From an uncultured Cytophagales bacterium (GTDB lineage Bacteria; Bacteroidota; Bacteroidia; Cytophagales; Thermoflexibacteraceae), in NCBI GenBank assembly GCA_938039675.1, contig CALHUI010000007.1:62001-126000 (forward strand): 64,000 bases of DNA, given 5' to 3'. The notes beneath the pieces were generated by a model. That model had not been told where the DNA came from and ran no database searches. It saw nothing but the letters and a program-made list of their open reading frames with translations. Both the position numbers and the translations under genes were made by a program. Below are positions 47,033 through 55,306 of the stretch, piece by piece (positions within the stretch are counted from its first letter, which is position 1; the number at the start of each line of letters is the position of its first letter).

Positions 47033-47067
47033 CAATTCCGACAAATTTTAACAACCTGTCGGAATTG
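47033..47067 (+). terminator. Hairpin terminator or attenuator after the TonB receptor
   Basis: CAATTCCGACA at 47033-47043 pairs with TGTCGGAATTG at 47057-47067 (11 bp), followed by TCTTTCTT. It lies between the receptor and the SDR start at 47116, so it may reduce but not abolish read-through. Confidence 0.55.
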
Positions 47068-47115
47068 TCTTTCTTGACAGACACATTAATAACTTCACTT
47101 AACGAAAATTTTACC

Positions 47116-47895
47116 ATGCTCTACAACCGTCTTGCACCGCCTGAAAACAGTCGGCTGGTAGTTGTCGGGGGCTGTGGCGGCATCGGGCGCGCAGTTGTCC
47201 GATTGGCACTTGCCAACGGCTTGCAAGTAGCCGTTATAGACTTACCCCAATCTGTGGAAACGTTCCCGCCGCCTGAGAGTGTCATAACAATTACCGCAGA
47301 TGCCACACAAGAATCGGCTGTCCGTCAGGCTTTTACCTACATTGGCGAGCAATGGGGCGCAATAGACGGGCTGGTTAATTTGGCAGGCTTCCTCACCACT
47401 TTTGAAACAGTAGAAAACATCAGCGCAGACCAATGGGAGTATATCTCCGACGGTAGCCTGCTGACAACGCTGTTCCCTTGCAAATATGCCATTCCGCTGC
47501 TTCGCAAAAGCGAAGGCACAGCCGCCATTGTAAACATGACCACCGGTATTGCCTATGTAGGACGCGCCCGCTATGGCCCTTATGCAGCAGCCAAGGCAGC
47601 AGTTATTTCACTAACAAAAACACTCGCCATAGAAAACGCCCCGAAAATTCGCGTCAATGCCGTTGCGCCCGGTGCCGTAGATACCCCCTTTCTTTCGGGT
47701 GGTACAGCCCACGGAGGCACAGAAGGAGGCAGCGCCCGCCGCGTTAATATGAGTGAATACCTGAAACTCGTACCAATGGGCTATCTGGCACAACCCGAAG
47801 AAGTGGCCGAGCCAATTCTTTTCCTCCTCAGCAATGCCGCCCGATATATTACCGGACAGGTTTTGCACATCAACGGCGGGGCCTTGATGATTTAA
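47116..47895 (+). CDS. Short-chain dehydrogenase/reductase
   Basis: A 259-residue protein from the ATG at 47116 (M-L-Y-N-R-L-A-P-P-E), chosen because an earlier in-frame start adds an unlikely leader. The cofactor motif is V-V-G-G-C-G-G-I-G-R (about 16-25), with catalytic Y156 and K160 in Y-A-A-A-K. The usual serine ahead of the tyrosine is in a T-T-G context (N-M-T-T-G-I), so the serine role may be taken by threonine. By family it oxidises or reduces an alcohol/ketone with NAD(P). It sits between a TonB receptor and a DUF1838 gene, suggesting a role in processing an imported compound. Confidence 0.87.
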   Translation: MLYNRLAPPENSRLVVVGGCGGIGRAVVRLALANGLQVAVIDLPQSVETFPPPESVITITADATQESAVRQAFTYIGEQWGAIDGLVNLAGFLTTFETVENISADQWEYISDGSLLTTLFPCKYAIPLLRKSEGTAAIVNMTTGIAYVGRARYGPYAAAKAAVISLTKTLAIENAPKIRVNAVAPGAVDTPFLSGGTAHGGTEGGSARRVNMSEYLKLVPMGYLAQPEEVAEPILFLLSNAARYITGQVLHINGGALMI

Positions 47896-48012
47896 AAAAA
47901 AACACTACTATTGACAAGGTTAATGTAGCAGATTACGCAATTTTTTTAAGCTTTATTCAGGTTTTACGCCATTTGTAAACTAATTTGTAACTATCATGAA
48001 TTACGAAGAAAA

Positions 48013-48921
48013 ATGAGAACAATCGCACTCTTTCTGATGGCTGCCCTGCTGCTGGCAGCGCCCGAAGTATGGGCACAAAAAAACAAAACAGCAGCCGTGA
48101 TGCGTTTAGACCCTGCCAAAGCCGAAGATGCCGTTAAAATTATGCGCAAGCTGCAAAGCAGTTTGAAAGACGATGAAGACGTGGTGTACTGGTGGGAAGG
48201 CAGTGTTTACAGCCGCGTACCGGGCGAAAAAGACCGTTTGCTGTTCACCTATCAGGCCATGAACATCCGCCGCAGCGCTACGGTTAATGACCCGGAAAAA
48301 GGCTACGGCTACCGCATGGTATCCCGTGAACTGCTGTTCTACCAAGACCCGCAAACCAAAGAAATTATGCGCACATGGAAAAATCCATGGACAGGCAAAG
48401 AAGTAGAAGTTATTCATATTGCCAACGACCCTGTCAACTCGCGCCCAATTTTTGCTGCAGTCAATAGTGCCAACCCCTACAAATTACCCGGTACTTTTAA
48501 AGACGACATGTTTTTAGCGACTTTCGAGGTGCCGCTGTTCTATACCAACCCGCTTGCCGGCGACTATCAGGAGTATGTAGGCGGCACTTATCAGGCAATG
48601 GAAATTTTTAATTTCGCTTGTGATGCCAATGACTTGTTAGATGCCAATAAAACCACCGCCGAGAAAGCCATCGTAGCATGGAACCGAGTTTCTAAATGGT
48701 TGCCATGGATGGAAATGGGCGACCGCACCGGCCAACTGATTTTCAGCGGCTTAGGTAAAAAACTCAAAAGCTGGGACGATTTGCCCGAAGTAGTCAAAAA
48801 AGAAATCAAAGCCAACTACCCTACCTACGTAACCGCACCGCCAACCAACGACGAACGCCCCAACGAAACCAGTTGGACAGTGTTCAAAAAATATATTGAC
48901 GCTAAAAGACAGAAAAAATAA
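48013..48921 (+). CDS. Secreted DUF1838 family protein
   Basis: A 302-residue protein with a signal peptide (F-L-M-A-A-L-L-L-A-A-P-E-V-W-A). The body shows Y-W-W-E-G-S-V-Y-S-R-V-P-G-E, R-E-L-L-F-Y-Q-D-P-Q-T-K-E-I, W-K-N-P-W-T-G-K-E-V-E-V-I-H-I and N-D-P-V-N-S, which I recognise as DUF1838. The function of the family is unknown to me. The gene ends two bases before the next start, so it is co-transcribed with the Nudix hydrolase. Export to the periplasm and the neighbouring SDR and TonB receptor suggest catabolism or modification of an imported molecule; this is inference. Confidence 0.78.
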   Translation: MRTIALFLMAALLLAAPEVWAQKNKTAAVMRLDPAKAEDAVKIMRKLQSSLKDDEDVVYWWEGSVYSRVPGEKDRLLFTYQAMNIRRSATVNDPEKGYGYRMVSRELLFYQDPQTKEIMRTWKNPWTGKEVEVIHIANDPVNSRPIFAAVNSANPYKLPGTFKDDMFLATFEVPLFYTNPLAGDYQEYVGGTYQAMEIFNFACDANDLLDANKTTAEKAIVAWNRVSKWLPWMEMGDRTGQLIFSGLGKKLKSWDDLPEVVKKEIKANYPTYVTAPPTNDERPNETSWTVFKKYIDAKRQKK

Positions 48922-48923
48922 GA

Positions 48924-49472
48924 ATGAAAAGCACGCATAACCCGTGGCAAACTCTTTCTTCCAGAGTTGTTTATGACAACCGCTGGATTTCCGTGCGGGA
49001 AGACCAAGTAATCAATCCCGCAGGAAATCCCAGTATTTACGGCGTAGTCAGTTTTAAAAATATTGCCATCGGTATTATTCCCATTGACACCAACGGCTAC
49101 ACATGGCTGGTCGGGCAGTATCGTTATCCTCTTAACGAATATTCATGGGAAATTCCGATGGGCGGCGGTCCGAAAGAACAAGATATTTTAACTTCTGCAC
49201 AGCGCGAACTTAAAGAAGAAACAGGTTTTACTGCTCAAAAATGGACTTGCCTAATGAAACTACACACTTCCAATTCCGTTACCGATGAGGTAGGTTACGT
49301 ATTCCTTGCTGAAGACCTGCAGGCAGGCGAAACCCAATTTGAAGAAACCGAGCAACTGGCATTGTGGCATTTGCCGTTCAGCGAGGCGGTGGCAATGGTA
49401 ATGGACGGGCGCATTACCGATGCCATCAGCGTGGCAGGGCTGCTCAGAGCGGTGGCAGCTTTAAACAAGTGA
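48924..49472 (+). CDS. Nudix hydrolase, ADP-ribose pyrophosphatase-like
   Basis: A 182-residue protein with a Nudix box around M-G-G-G-P-K-E-Q-D-I-L-T-S-A-Q-R-E-L-K-E. The catalytic R-E-L-K-E-E-T-G core is intact, but the first box glutamate is a Q (E-Q-D) one residue off the common position. Other features (W-L-V-G-Q-Y-R-Y-P-L, W-E-I-P-M-G-G-G) fit the ADP-sugar pyrophosphatase group. By family it hydrolyses ADP-ribose or similar nucleotide sugars in the cytoplasm. It starts two bases after the DUF1838 gene. Confidence 0.85.
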   Translation: MKSTHNPWQTLSSRVVYDNRWISVREDQVINPAGNPSIYGVVSFKNIAIGIIPIDTNGYTWLVGQYRYPLNEYSWEIPMGGGPKEQDILTSAQRELKEETGFTAQKWTCLMKLHTSNSVTDEVGYVFLAEDLQAGETQFEETEQLALWHLPFSEAVAMVMDGRITDAISVAGLLRAVAALNK

Positions 49473-49547
49473 GCCCAACTAAATCACATTTCTTTCGGAT
49501 TTTAAAAAGAACGTAAAAAATTTGCCCAACTGTTGAAAGCAACATTC

Positions 49548-49934
49548 ATGAATCAACGATTTGGTACAGACAGCCATTGTCGTACGCAATTATTACGACG
49601 AGGCTACTAATTTTTATACCCGCAAACTAAGGTTTGAATTGATAAAAGATGCCCCTATAAGAGAAACCAAGTGCCGATTAATGCTTGCCTCTTGAAATAA
49701 AGGAGAACGCAAGTTATTGCTTGACAAAGCAACCAACGAAGAACAAACTTCCCGCATTGGCAATCAAACAAGCAAGCGTATGTTCTGTGTACAGACAATT
49801 TTGACAGCAACTAAACGGCTTATTTATGAAGAAAAATAAACACCGTTCGCCCTCAATTGGAGGAAAGCTACGGCAAAGTAGCCGTTTCTGCCGACCTCTA
49901 AGGCAATTTTTGGGATTTGATAGAGCTGCACTGA
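49548..49934 (+). pseudogene. Decayed VOC-family (glyoxalase-like) gene
   Basis: Translation across frames recovers a typical VOC protein: Y-Y-D-E-A-T-N-F-Y-T-R-K-L-R-F-E-L-I-K-D-A-P near 49590-49660. After a stop come E-R-K-L-L-L-D-K-A-T-N-E-E-Q-T-S-R-I-G-N-Q-T, and after further shifts R-P-Q-L-E-E-S-Y-G-K-V-A-V, a stop, and the ending G-N-F-W-D-L-I-E-L. At least two stops and two frame changes are needed. The tail overlaps the end of the convergent aspartyl-protease-like gene. Confidence 0.8.
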
Positions 49935-50878
49935 GGAGCATGCAGCCAAATTATCCGCTGCCGCCAGTCAATTGTGAAGCGATAGCGGCGCAGGAATGCC
50001 AGCCCTAACAGCCCGTATCTGCTTTGCGAATGTATCACGGGCAAGTCATCAAAAGTATGCAACCTCTCCATGCGCAACGAATCCATTACTAAGCCTTGCC
50101 CTGATGTAACGCCGTGTACACTGTAATGCAGTTGCATCGGCTGTAATGCATTGTCATACATAAAAGACTTATAATTAGACGTAAATTCTGCATCTAATAA
50201 AATGCCACCGGCAAAACCCGTACTCAATTGCATCACCAATTGATACGGAAAGCGGTTAAACTGCACCTGCCATTTGGGGCTGCGATAAATCGTGCGGTTA
50301 AAAGGCAGCACAATTGTTTGCGGCAAACCGATAAACTTTTCAGGCGAAGGAGCAATAATAACGCGGTTATTTTCCCAGTCAAAATGCCAGGTGCGGTGCT
50401 GCATCAGGTTAGCACCTATAATTCCCTGAACACCTTTTTGCTGCAATGCGATTTGCAAGCTACCCGTCAGCAGGCCGCCGCCTATATCTTGAAAGATGCC
50501 ATTACCAATGTGCAACGGCGGCATAATGCCAAAACTTTCTGCCAGCGTATCTCCCGTCGCATTAATGAGCGGAATGCGGATATGATTGTCCAACACCCGT
50601 ACATCTGTCCATAAACAAGGTAGGGCTGTATCAATCAGCCACTGCTGCCGCTGATTTCCTGCAGTGATACTAACAATTGGGAATATGGAATCGGTAAACA
50701 AGAGCGTATCACAACCGACATAGTTGGTTGTCCCTGCCTGCATGAGTTCATGCAGTTGTTCATGGCGTGTTTGGCAACTACTTAATAAAAAACACAAGGC
50801 GGCTAAAAGTGCCACCCCGATGCATTTTCTACCGATAAGAAGGTATAACTTTTGGTGGCAGTTTGCAATTAAGTTCAT
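49898..50878 (-). CDS. Lipoprotein resembling a retropepsin-like aspartyl protease, probably inactive
   Basis: A 326-residue protein from the ATG at 50878, overlapping the upstream cas6 gene by 50 bases; a TTG at 50914 could add 12 residues. A lipobox ends in C at about residue 35 (L-L-S-S-C-Q). Two aspartyl-protease-like lobes are visible. In the first, D83-T84-A85 (W-L-I-D-T-A-L-P) resembles the catalytic D-T-G but with Ala for Gly. In the second, L-S-T-G-F-A-G-G has S219 where the catalytic Asp belongs. The rest (G-I-I-G-A-N-L-M, G-L-L-G-L-A-F-L-R-R) fits the family. Loss of one aspartate suggests a binding or structural protein rather than an active protease. Confidence 0.72.
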   Translation of the reverse strand: MNLIANCHQKLYLLIGRKCIGVALLAALCFLLSSCQTRHEQLHELMQAGTTNYVGCDTLLFTDSIFPIVSITAGNQRQQWLIDTALPCLWTDVRVLDNHIRIPLINATGDTLAESFGIMPPLHIGNGIFQDIGGGLLTGSLQIALQQKGVQGIIGANLMQHRTWHFDWENNRVIIAPSPEKFIGLPQTIVLPFNRTIYRSPKWQVQFNRFPYQLVMQLSTGFAGGILLDAEFTSNYKSFMYDNALQPMQLHYSVHGVTSGQGLVMDSLRMERLHTFDDLPVIHSQSRYGLLGLAFLRRYRFTIDWRQRIIWLHAPQCSSIKSQKLP

Positions 50879-51665
50879 AAGGCATACTACGCAGCGTAGG
50901 GTCTGTATTAGCAAGGTCTAACATACCATAGCCAGCAGTAGTGGCTTCTCCTAAGCCACAGAAAAAGACAAACTCCTGCACTTTGGGGTCAGCGTAGAGC
51001 ACGAAAGGCATGGTGTAACCTCTCACTTCGGTTTTTTTATGATGATTGGGCAGCGTATAAATTCTAGCAAATTTTTTTGACTCTTTGGTGATTTTGGAAA
51101 GATAATATTGGTCAGGGACAATCTGAAACTTGAAAAAACTTGCTATCTGCTCAGGCGTGTACAACCCCGAACGCTCAATGCGATTCATGGTTGATTCGTA
51201 GAGCGCGTCGGAGAACTGGTCGGTATCAGGCATAATGAACTCTTTAGACCCTATTTCATCACCATTGGCCTGCATGGTGCAAACCAATGGTGAAAGGCAT
51301 ATGTACTTCATCTCCTCGCTAAACTCGGGGGCATGCTCGCGTTCCACCATTTCAGGCGACAAAATCAGTCCGCCTACCTCAATAAACTGATTGCTGAACA
51401 GTTGTTGCAGAAAATAATCTGTAAATTGGCGGTCTATACACGCAAACACCAGCGTTACACGGCTTGAAAAATATTGGAGCCCATTGCGGCTAACTTTGGT
51501 TTGCCCCTTAATGCCAGAGAAATTGTAGAACTCACAAGCAGGATAGTAGCTATCTGCACTGCCAGATGTTAAATCTTTAATCATAGTAGCCAGCAGATGC
51601 TGATGATGAAAGGGCAACAACCCGCCTTTGTTCCTTAGCTTAAAAATAATTCTCGTCCGTAACAC
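50829..51665 (-). CDS. cas6: CRISPR-associated endoribonuclease Cas6, orphan
   Basis: A 278-residue protein with a GTG start (M-L-R-T-R-I-I-F-K-L). It has the Cas6 layout: an N-terminal ferredoxin-like half with H20-H21 and H23 in P-F-H-H-Q-H (candidate catalytic His), and the C-terminal glycine-rich loop G-L-G-E-A-T-T-A-G-Y-G at 237-247 near the end. By family Cas6 cuts pre-crRNA in repeat hairpins. Here no CRISPR array and no other cas gene occurs anywhere in the window, and the neighbours are yidD and a lipoprotein. It may serve an array elsewhere on the chromosome, be domesticated, or be a relic. The frame is intact. Confidence 0.78.
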   Translation of the reverse strand: MLRTRIIFKLRNKGGLLPFHHQHLLATMIKDLTSGSADSYYPACEFYNFSGIKGQTKVSRNGLQYFSSRVTLVFACIDRQFTDYFLQQLFSNQFIEVGGLILSPEMVEREHAPEFSEEMKYICLSPLVCTMQANGDEIGSKEFIMPDTDQFSDALYESTMNRIERSGLYTPEQIASFFKFQIVPDQYYLSKITKESKKFARIYTLPNHHKKTEVRGYTMPFVLYADPKVQEFVFFCGLGEATTAGYGMLDLANTDPTLRSMPYELNCKLPPKVIPSYR

Positions 51666-51789
51666 AATTCGACATGGTTTAACCGCTTTCGCGAGAAAAA
51701 ATTACTAATACTAATTCGGTTTTTTTAACATGCGTAAACGTAAATTGTTTTCCAAAAGTTTAACTTTATTATACTATACGCAGCTTTGC

Positions 51790-52002
51790 TCACGGAACAG
51801 GGTCGTACCCACTGTTACCCCAAGGGTGGCAACGCCCGATGCGCTTCAGCCCTAACCAAAAACCTTTCAGTATCCCGTGCTTTCCCACCGCCTGCACCAT
51901 ATATTCTGAGCAGGTAGGCGTAAACCGACAAGAAGCCGGATACAGCGGGCTGATTGCTGCCTGATAAACCCTCAACAAAAAAATAAACGAACGCCTGAGC
52001 AT
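51790..52002 (-). CDS. yidD: Membrane protein insertion efficiency factor YidD
   Basis: A 70-residue protein with the YidD signature: [22 protein letters not shown] (conserved cysteines) and [15 protein letters not shown] at the end. By family it aids YidC-dependent membrane protein insertion. Here it is single, 124 bases upstream of the orphan cas6 on the same strand and not next to rnpA or yidC. Confidence 0.95.
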   Translation of the reverse strand: MLRRSFIFLLRVYQAAISPLYPASCRFTPTCSEYMVQAVGKHGILKGFWLGLKRIGRCHPWGNSGYDPVP

Positions 52003-52063
52003 AAGGAGATAAAAGTAAGAGATTTATCTGCAAGATTCGTGCGCAAATACAACCCGAAAACCC

Positions 52064-52071
52064 TATTTTTG
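52064..52071 (+). promoter_or_regulatory. Possible -7 element (TATTTTTG) for sucD
   Basis: TATTTTTG fits TAnnTTTG and lies 26 bases before the sucD ATG. No perfect TTTG was found at the right upstream distance, so confidence is limited. Confidence 0.4.
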
Positions 52072-52097
52072 CCGCAAACTTAATCAATGCCGTCCTA

Positions 52098-52988
52098 ATG
52101 AGCGTTTTAGTCAATAAATCTTCTCGCATTATTGTACAAGGGTTTACCGGTTCGGAAGGAACCTTTCATGCCACACAAATGATTGAGTATGGCAAAGAGT
52201 TTAACGGTGCACAGGTAGTCGGCGGCGTTCGCCCGGGCAAAGGTGGTACCACCCACTTAAACCTGCCCGTTTTTGACACTGTGAAAGATGCCGTAGCAGC
52301 CACGGGCGCAAACGTATCTATCATCTTTGTGCCGCCCGCAGGTGCTGCCAATGCCATTTTGGAAGCAGCCGAAGGCGGTATTGAATTGGTAGTATGTATC
52401 ACCGAAGGTATCCCTGTTAAAGATATGATGAAGGTGAAGCACGCCCTGAAAGGCAGCAAAACTCGCCTGATTGGCCCTAACTGCCCGGGTGTTATCAGCG
52501 CAGGACAGGCGAAAGTAGGCATCATGCCCGGCTTTATCTTCAAAGAAGGTCGCGTAGGCATTGTTTCTAAGTCTGGTACTTTGACCTACGAAGCAGCCGA
52601 CCAAGTAGCCAAGGCAGGTTTGGGTATTTCTACTGCTGTCGGTATCGGTGGCGACCCCATCATCGGCACTACAACCAAAGAAGCTGTTGAGCTGCTGATG
52701 AACGACCCTGACACAGATGCCATCGTAATGATTGGCGAAATCGGCGGACAATTGGAAGCCGATGCTGCGCGCTGGATTAAGGCAGACGGCAACCGCAAGC
52801 CCGTTATCGGATTCATCGCCGGACAGACTGCGCCCAAAGGTCGCCGCATGGGACATGCCGGAGCCATCATTGGCGGTGACGACGACACTGCCGCCGCCAA
52901 AATGCGCATCATGCGTGAAAACGGTATCACCGTTGTAGAGTCGCCCGCGCTGATAGGTGAAACCGTTGCCAAAGTTTTAGGAAAATAA
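52098..52988 (+). CDS. sucD: Succinyl-CoA synthetase alpha subunit
   Basis: A 296-residue protein with the CoA-binding Rossmann start ([10 protein letters not shown]), and the phosphohistidine in G-H-A-G-A-I-I-G-G near residue 255. By family it forms, with the beta subunit, the TCA cycle enzyme converting succinyl-CoA and ADP or GDP to succinate and ATP or GTP. sucC is not adjacent here. A strong terminator follows. Confidence 0.95.
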   Translation: MSVLVNKSSRIIVQGFTGSEGTFHATQMIEYGKEFNGAQVVGGVRPGKGGTTHLNLPVFDTVKDAVAATGANVSIIFVPPAGAANAILEAAEGGIELVVCITEGIPVKDMMKVKHALKGSKTRLIGPNCPGVISAGQAKVGIMPGFIFKEGRVGIVSKSGTLTYEAADQVAKAGLGISTAVGIGGDPIIGTTTKEAVELLMNDPDTDAIVMIGEIGGQLEADAARWIKADGNRKPVIGFIAGQTAPKGRRMGHAGAIIGGDDDTAAAKMRIMRENGITVVESPALIGETVAKVLGK

Positions 52989-53000
52989 GTTGTTCCATAT

Positions 53001-53036
53001 AAAAAGCCGTTTGTAACTTCAACAAACGGCTTTTTT
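53001..53036 (+). terminator. Intrinsic terminator after sucD
   Basis: A 14-bp stem (AAAAAGCCGTTTGT at 53001-53014 with its complement at 53022-53035), seven-base loop, ending in a T run. Confidence 0.88.
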
Positions 53037-53044
53037 ATAGGCTT

Positions 53045-53584
53045 ATGGAAAAATTGCGATTGTTAAACGGGCAACTCTTAGACCTGACCATGCAGCGCCT
53101 CTGCCACCAATTGGCAGAAAAACACGAGGATTTTGCCCATTCGGTGCTCGTGGGTATGCAGCCGCGCGGGCGCTACTTTGCCGACCGCATCAAGGCGCGT
53201 TTAGACCGCATCACGGGCATTAATGTGCCCATCGGCTACTTAGACATCACGTTCTACCGCGACGACTTCCGCCGACGCAATGCACCCTTGCAGGCAAGCG
53301 AAACGCTGCTGCCCTTTGACGTGGAAGAAAAGCACGTCGTACTGATTGATGACGTACTGTTCACGGGCAGAACCATTCGCGCCGCACTGAGTGCACTGGG
53401 CGAATACGGCAGACCAGCCTCCGTAGAACTGCTGGTACTGATAGACCGCCTGTACAGTCGCGATTTGCCTATTCAGCCCGACTATACGGGGCGCACCGTC
53501 AATAGCATTCTTTCGCAGCGCGTGGTAGTAGAATGGACAGAACAGGGCGCTGCCGAAGATGCCATCTGGTTGGTTACGAAGTAG
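53045..53584 (+). CDS. pyrR: PyrR bifunctional regulator / uracil phosphoribosyltransferase
   Basis: A 179-residue PRTase protein with the PRPP loop V-V-L-I-D-D-V-L-F-T-G-R-T-I-R-A-A-L and the PyrR-like G-M-Q-P-R-G near residue 40. By family it makes UMP from uracil and, in Firmicutes, controls pyr operons by binding mRNA. A regulatory role here is inference. It starts right after the sucD terminator and lies 272 bases before pyrB on the same strand. Confidence 0.9.
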   Translation: MEKLRLLNGQLLDLTMQRLCHQLAEKHEDFAHSVLVGMQPRGRYFADRIKARLDRITGINVPIGYLDITFYRDDFRRRNAPLQASETLLPFDVEEKHVVLIDDVLFTGRTIRAALSALGEYGRPASVELLVLIDRLYSRDLPIQPDYTGRTVNSILSQRVVVEWTEQGAAEDAIWLVTK

Positions 53585-53625
53585 TGGGTTATCAGTGGGT
53601 ACACCAACAATGGCATAGTTTTTAA

Positions 53626-53670
53626 GAACGCAGACAACTAGCGGATGACGCAGATTTACGCTGATTTTTT
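53626..53670. repeat. Possible dispersed intergenic repeat
   Basis: Short repeated units (ACGCAGA twice, then ACGCTGA) followed by a T run, between pyrR and pyrB. The pattern resembles spread-out intergenic repeats in Bacteroidota. This window has only one copy, so it is tentative. Confidence 0.3.
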
Positions 53671-53774
53671 TAAATCTATACATCTTCTGGATGGCTAATA
53701 TTTGCAATGAGCATACAAAATCGCAATTGATTCGCAAAAGCGACTTTTGTAAATTTTTAAAATCACATACTTGA

Positions 53775-53805
53775 AACCTGACAGGTCTTGGCGACCTGTC
53801 AGGTT
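53775..53805. repeat. REP-like palindrome
   Basis: A perfect 13-bp inverted repeat AACCTGACAGGTC (53775-53787) with its complement (53793-53805) and a five-base loop TTGGC. It lies about 50 bases upstream of pyrB. Weaker, diverged relatives are at 12936 and 14643. Confidence 0.7.
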
Positions 53806-53856
53806 GGTCTATAAACCATATTAATTGAAGGGATACACAAAATTTCCATTTTTTAT

Positions 53857-54810
53857 ATGGCTGCGCTTTCCGTTAATCATTTGTTAGGCATCAAAGGGCT
53901 GACCACCGAAGACATTGAGCTTATTTTCAATACCGCCGATAAGTTCAAGGAGGTGCTGAATCGCCCGATTCGCAAAGTGCCTTCGCTGCGCGACATTACC
54001 ATTGCCAATATATTTTTTGAAAATTCTACCCGCACGCGCCTGTCTTTTGAGTTGGCGGAAAAGCGACTTTCAGCAGATGTCATCAACTTTTCGGCTTCGA
54101 GCAGTTCGGTAAAAAAAGGCGAAACGCTGCTGGATACGGTAAACAACATTCTGGCAATGAAAGTGGAAATGATTGTGATGCGCCACGCAAGTCCGGGAGC
54201 GCCGCACTTTCTTTCGCGCCATATCAATGCGGCGATTGTCAATGCGGGCGACGGCACACACGAACACCCGACACAGGCACTGCTGGATGCTTACTCCATC
54301 CGCGAAAAGCTCGGCTCGGTTGGCGGCAAAAAAATCGCCATCATCGGCGACATCAGCCACTCGCGCGTAGCTCTTTCCAATATTTTCTGCCTGCAAAAAT
54401 TAGGTGCGGAAGTTATGGTTTGCGGCCCCGCCACGCTTATTCCCAAACATATGGCAAGTTTAGGGGTAAAAGTGGTGCACGACACGCGGCAGGCGTTGGA
54501 ATGGTGCGACGTAGCCAACGTATTGCGCATTCAGTTGGAGCGGCAACAGGGCAAAAACTTCCCTTCGCTGCGCGAATATGCCCGCTACTACGGCATCAAC
54601 GGCAGCCTGTTGCAGCAAGTCGGCAGGCCGATAACCATTATGCACCCCGGTCCTATCAATCGCGGCATAGAGCTTACCAGCGACGTAGCCGACTCGGCGC
54701 AATCCATTATTTTAGACCAAGTGGAAAACGGCGTGGCTATCCGCATGGCAGTCTTGTATCTGCTGGCTCAAAAGATTAAGGTTTATGGCACAGTCGGCAA
54801 GGCAGCGTAA
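53857..54810 (+). CDS. pyrB: Aspartate carbamoyltransferase catalytic subunit
   Basis: A 317-residue protein with the carbamoyl-phosphate motif S-T-R-T-R (57-61, in F-F-E-N-S-T-R-T-R), H-P-T-Q-A-L-L-D and H-P-G-P-I-N-R-G. By family it condenses carbamoyl phosphate and aspartate, the first committed step of pyrimidine synthesis. No pyrI regulatory subunit is adjacent. It is followed by the AT-rich restriction island. Confidence 0.96.
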   Translation: MAALSVNHLLGIKGLTTEDIELIFNTADKFKEVLNRPIRKVPSLRDITIANIFFENSTRTRLSFELAEKRLSADVINFSASSSSVKKGETLLDTVNNILAMKVEMIVMRHASPGAPHFLSRHINAAIVNAGDGTHEHPTQALLDAYSIREKLGSVGGKKIAIIGDISHSRVALSNIFCLQKLGAEVMVCGPATLIPKHMASLGVKVVHDTRQALEWCDVANVLRIQLERQQGKNFPSLREYARYYGINGSLLQQVGRPITIMHPGPINRGIELTSDVADSAQSIILDQVENGVAIRMAVLYLLAQKIKVYGTVGKAA

Positions 54811-54875
54811 CTGATTACCGGATTTTGCGTATTTTTTATAAGACTTTTGGCTAATAAAATTATTTAATTTCTGAT

Positions 54876-55306
54876 ATGGATAAGCTGGATAAAGAGCAAA
54901 AAAGAAAAAATATGCAAGCCATAAAAAGTAAAGGCTCAAAAATCGAGAGTATGCTTGCAAAGGCTCTGTGGAGTCGCGGTTACAGATACAGAAAAAATGA
55001 TAAGACTGTTTATGGTAAACCGGATTTCACCTTCAGGAAACAAAAGATTGCTATATTTTTGGACAGTGAATTTTGGCATGGCAAAGACTGGGAGCAACGA
55101 AAGTTTGACATAAAAAGCAATCAAGAGTTTTGGTATAAAAAAATTCAGAGAAACATAGAAAGAGATAAAGAAGTTAATATTTTTTAACTAACACCGGTTG
55201 GCAGGTAATTCGCTTCTGGGGGCGACAAATAGAAAAAGATTTACTAAATTGCATTCATATCATTGAGAGTAAGCTAAATGAAAGTAAAGGAACAAATACT
55301 GATTGA
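54876..55306 (+). pseudogene. vsr: Frameshifted very short patch repair (Vsr-like) endonuclease
   Basis: The intact part (ATG 54876) reads as Vsr: N-M-Q-A-I-K-S-K-G-S-K-I-E at about 12-24, D50 in K-P-D-F-T-F, F-W-H-G-K at 66-70, and N-I-E-R-D. It ends at TAA 55187, but adding one T to the T6 run just before it continues as T-N-T-G-W-Q-V-I-R-F-W-G-R-Q-I to a stop at 55306, completing a normal-length Vsr tail. The restored end overlaps the methyltransferase start by 29 bases. Vsr repairs T:G mismatches made by deaminated 5-methylcytosine. It lacks the zinc-ligand cysteines of E. coli Vsr, as some Vsr relatives do. Confidence 0.85.

Noticed and set aside
46113-47044. Long minus-strand frames inside the TonB receptor gene
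   Set aside because: These are antisense shadows of a well-supported gene; they lack motifs and their composition mirrors the main frame.
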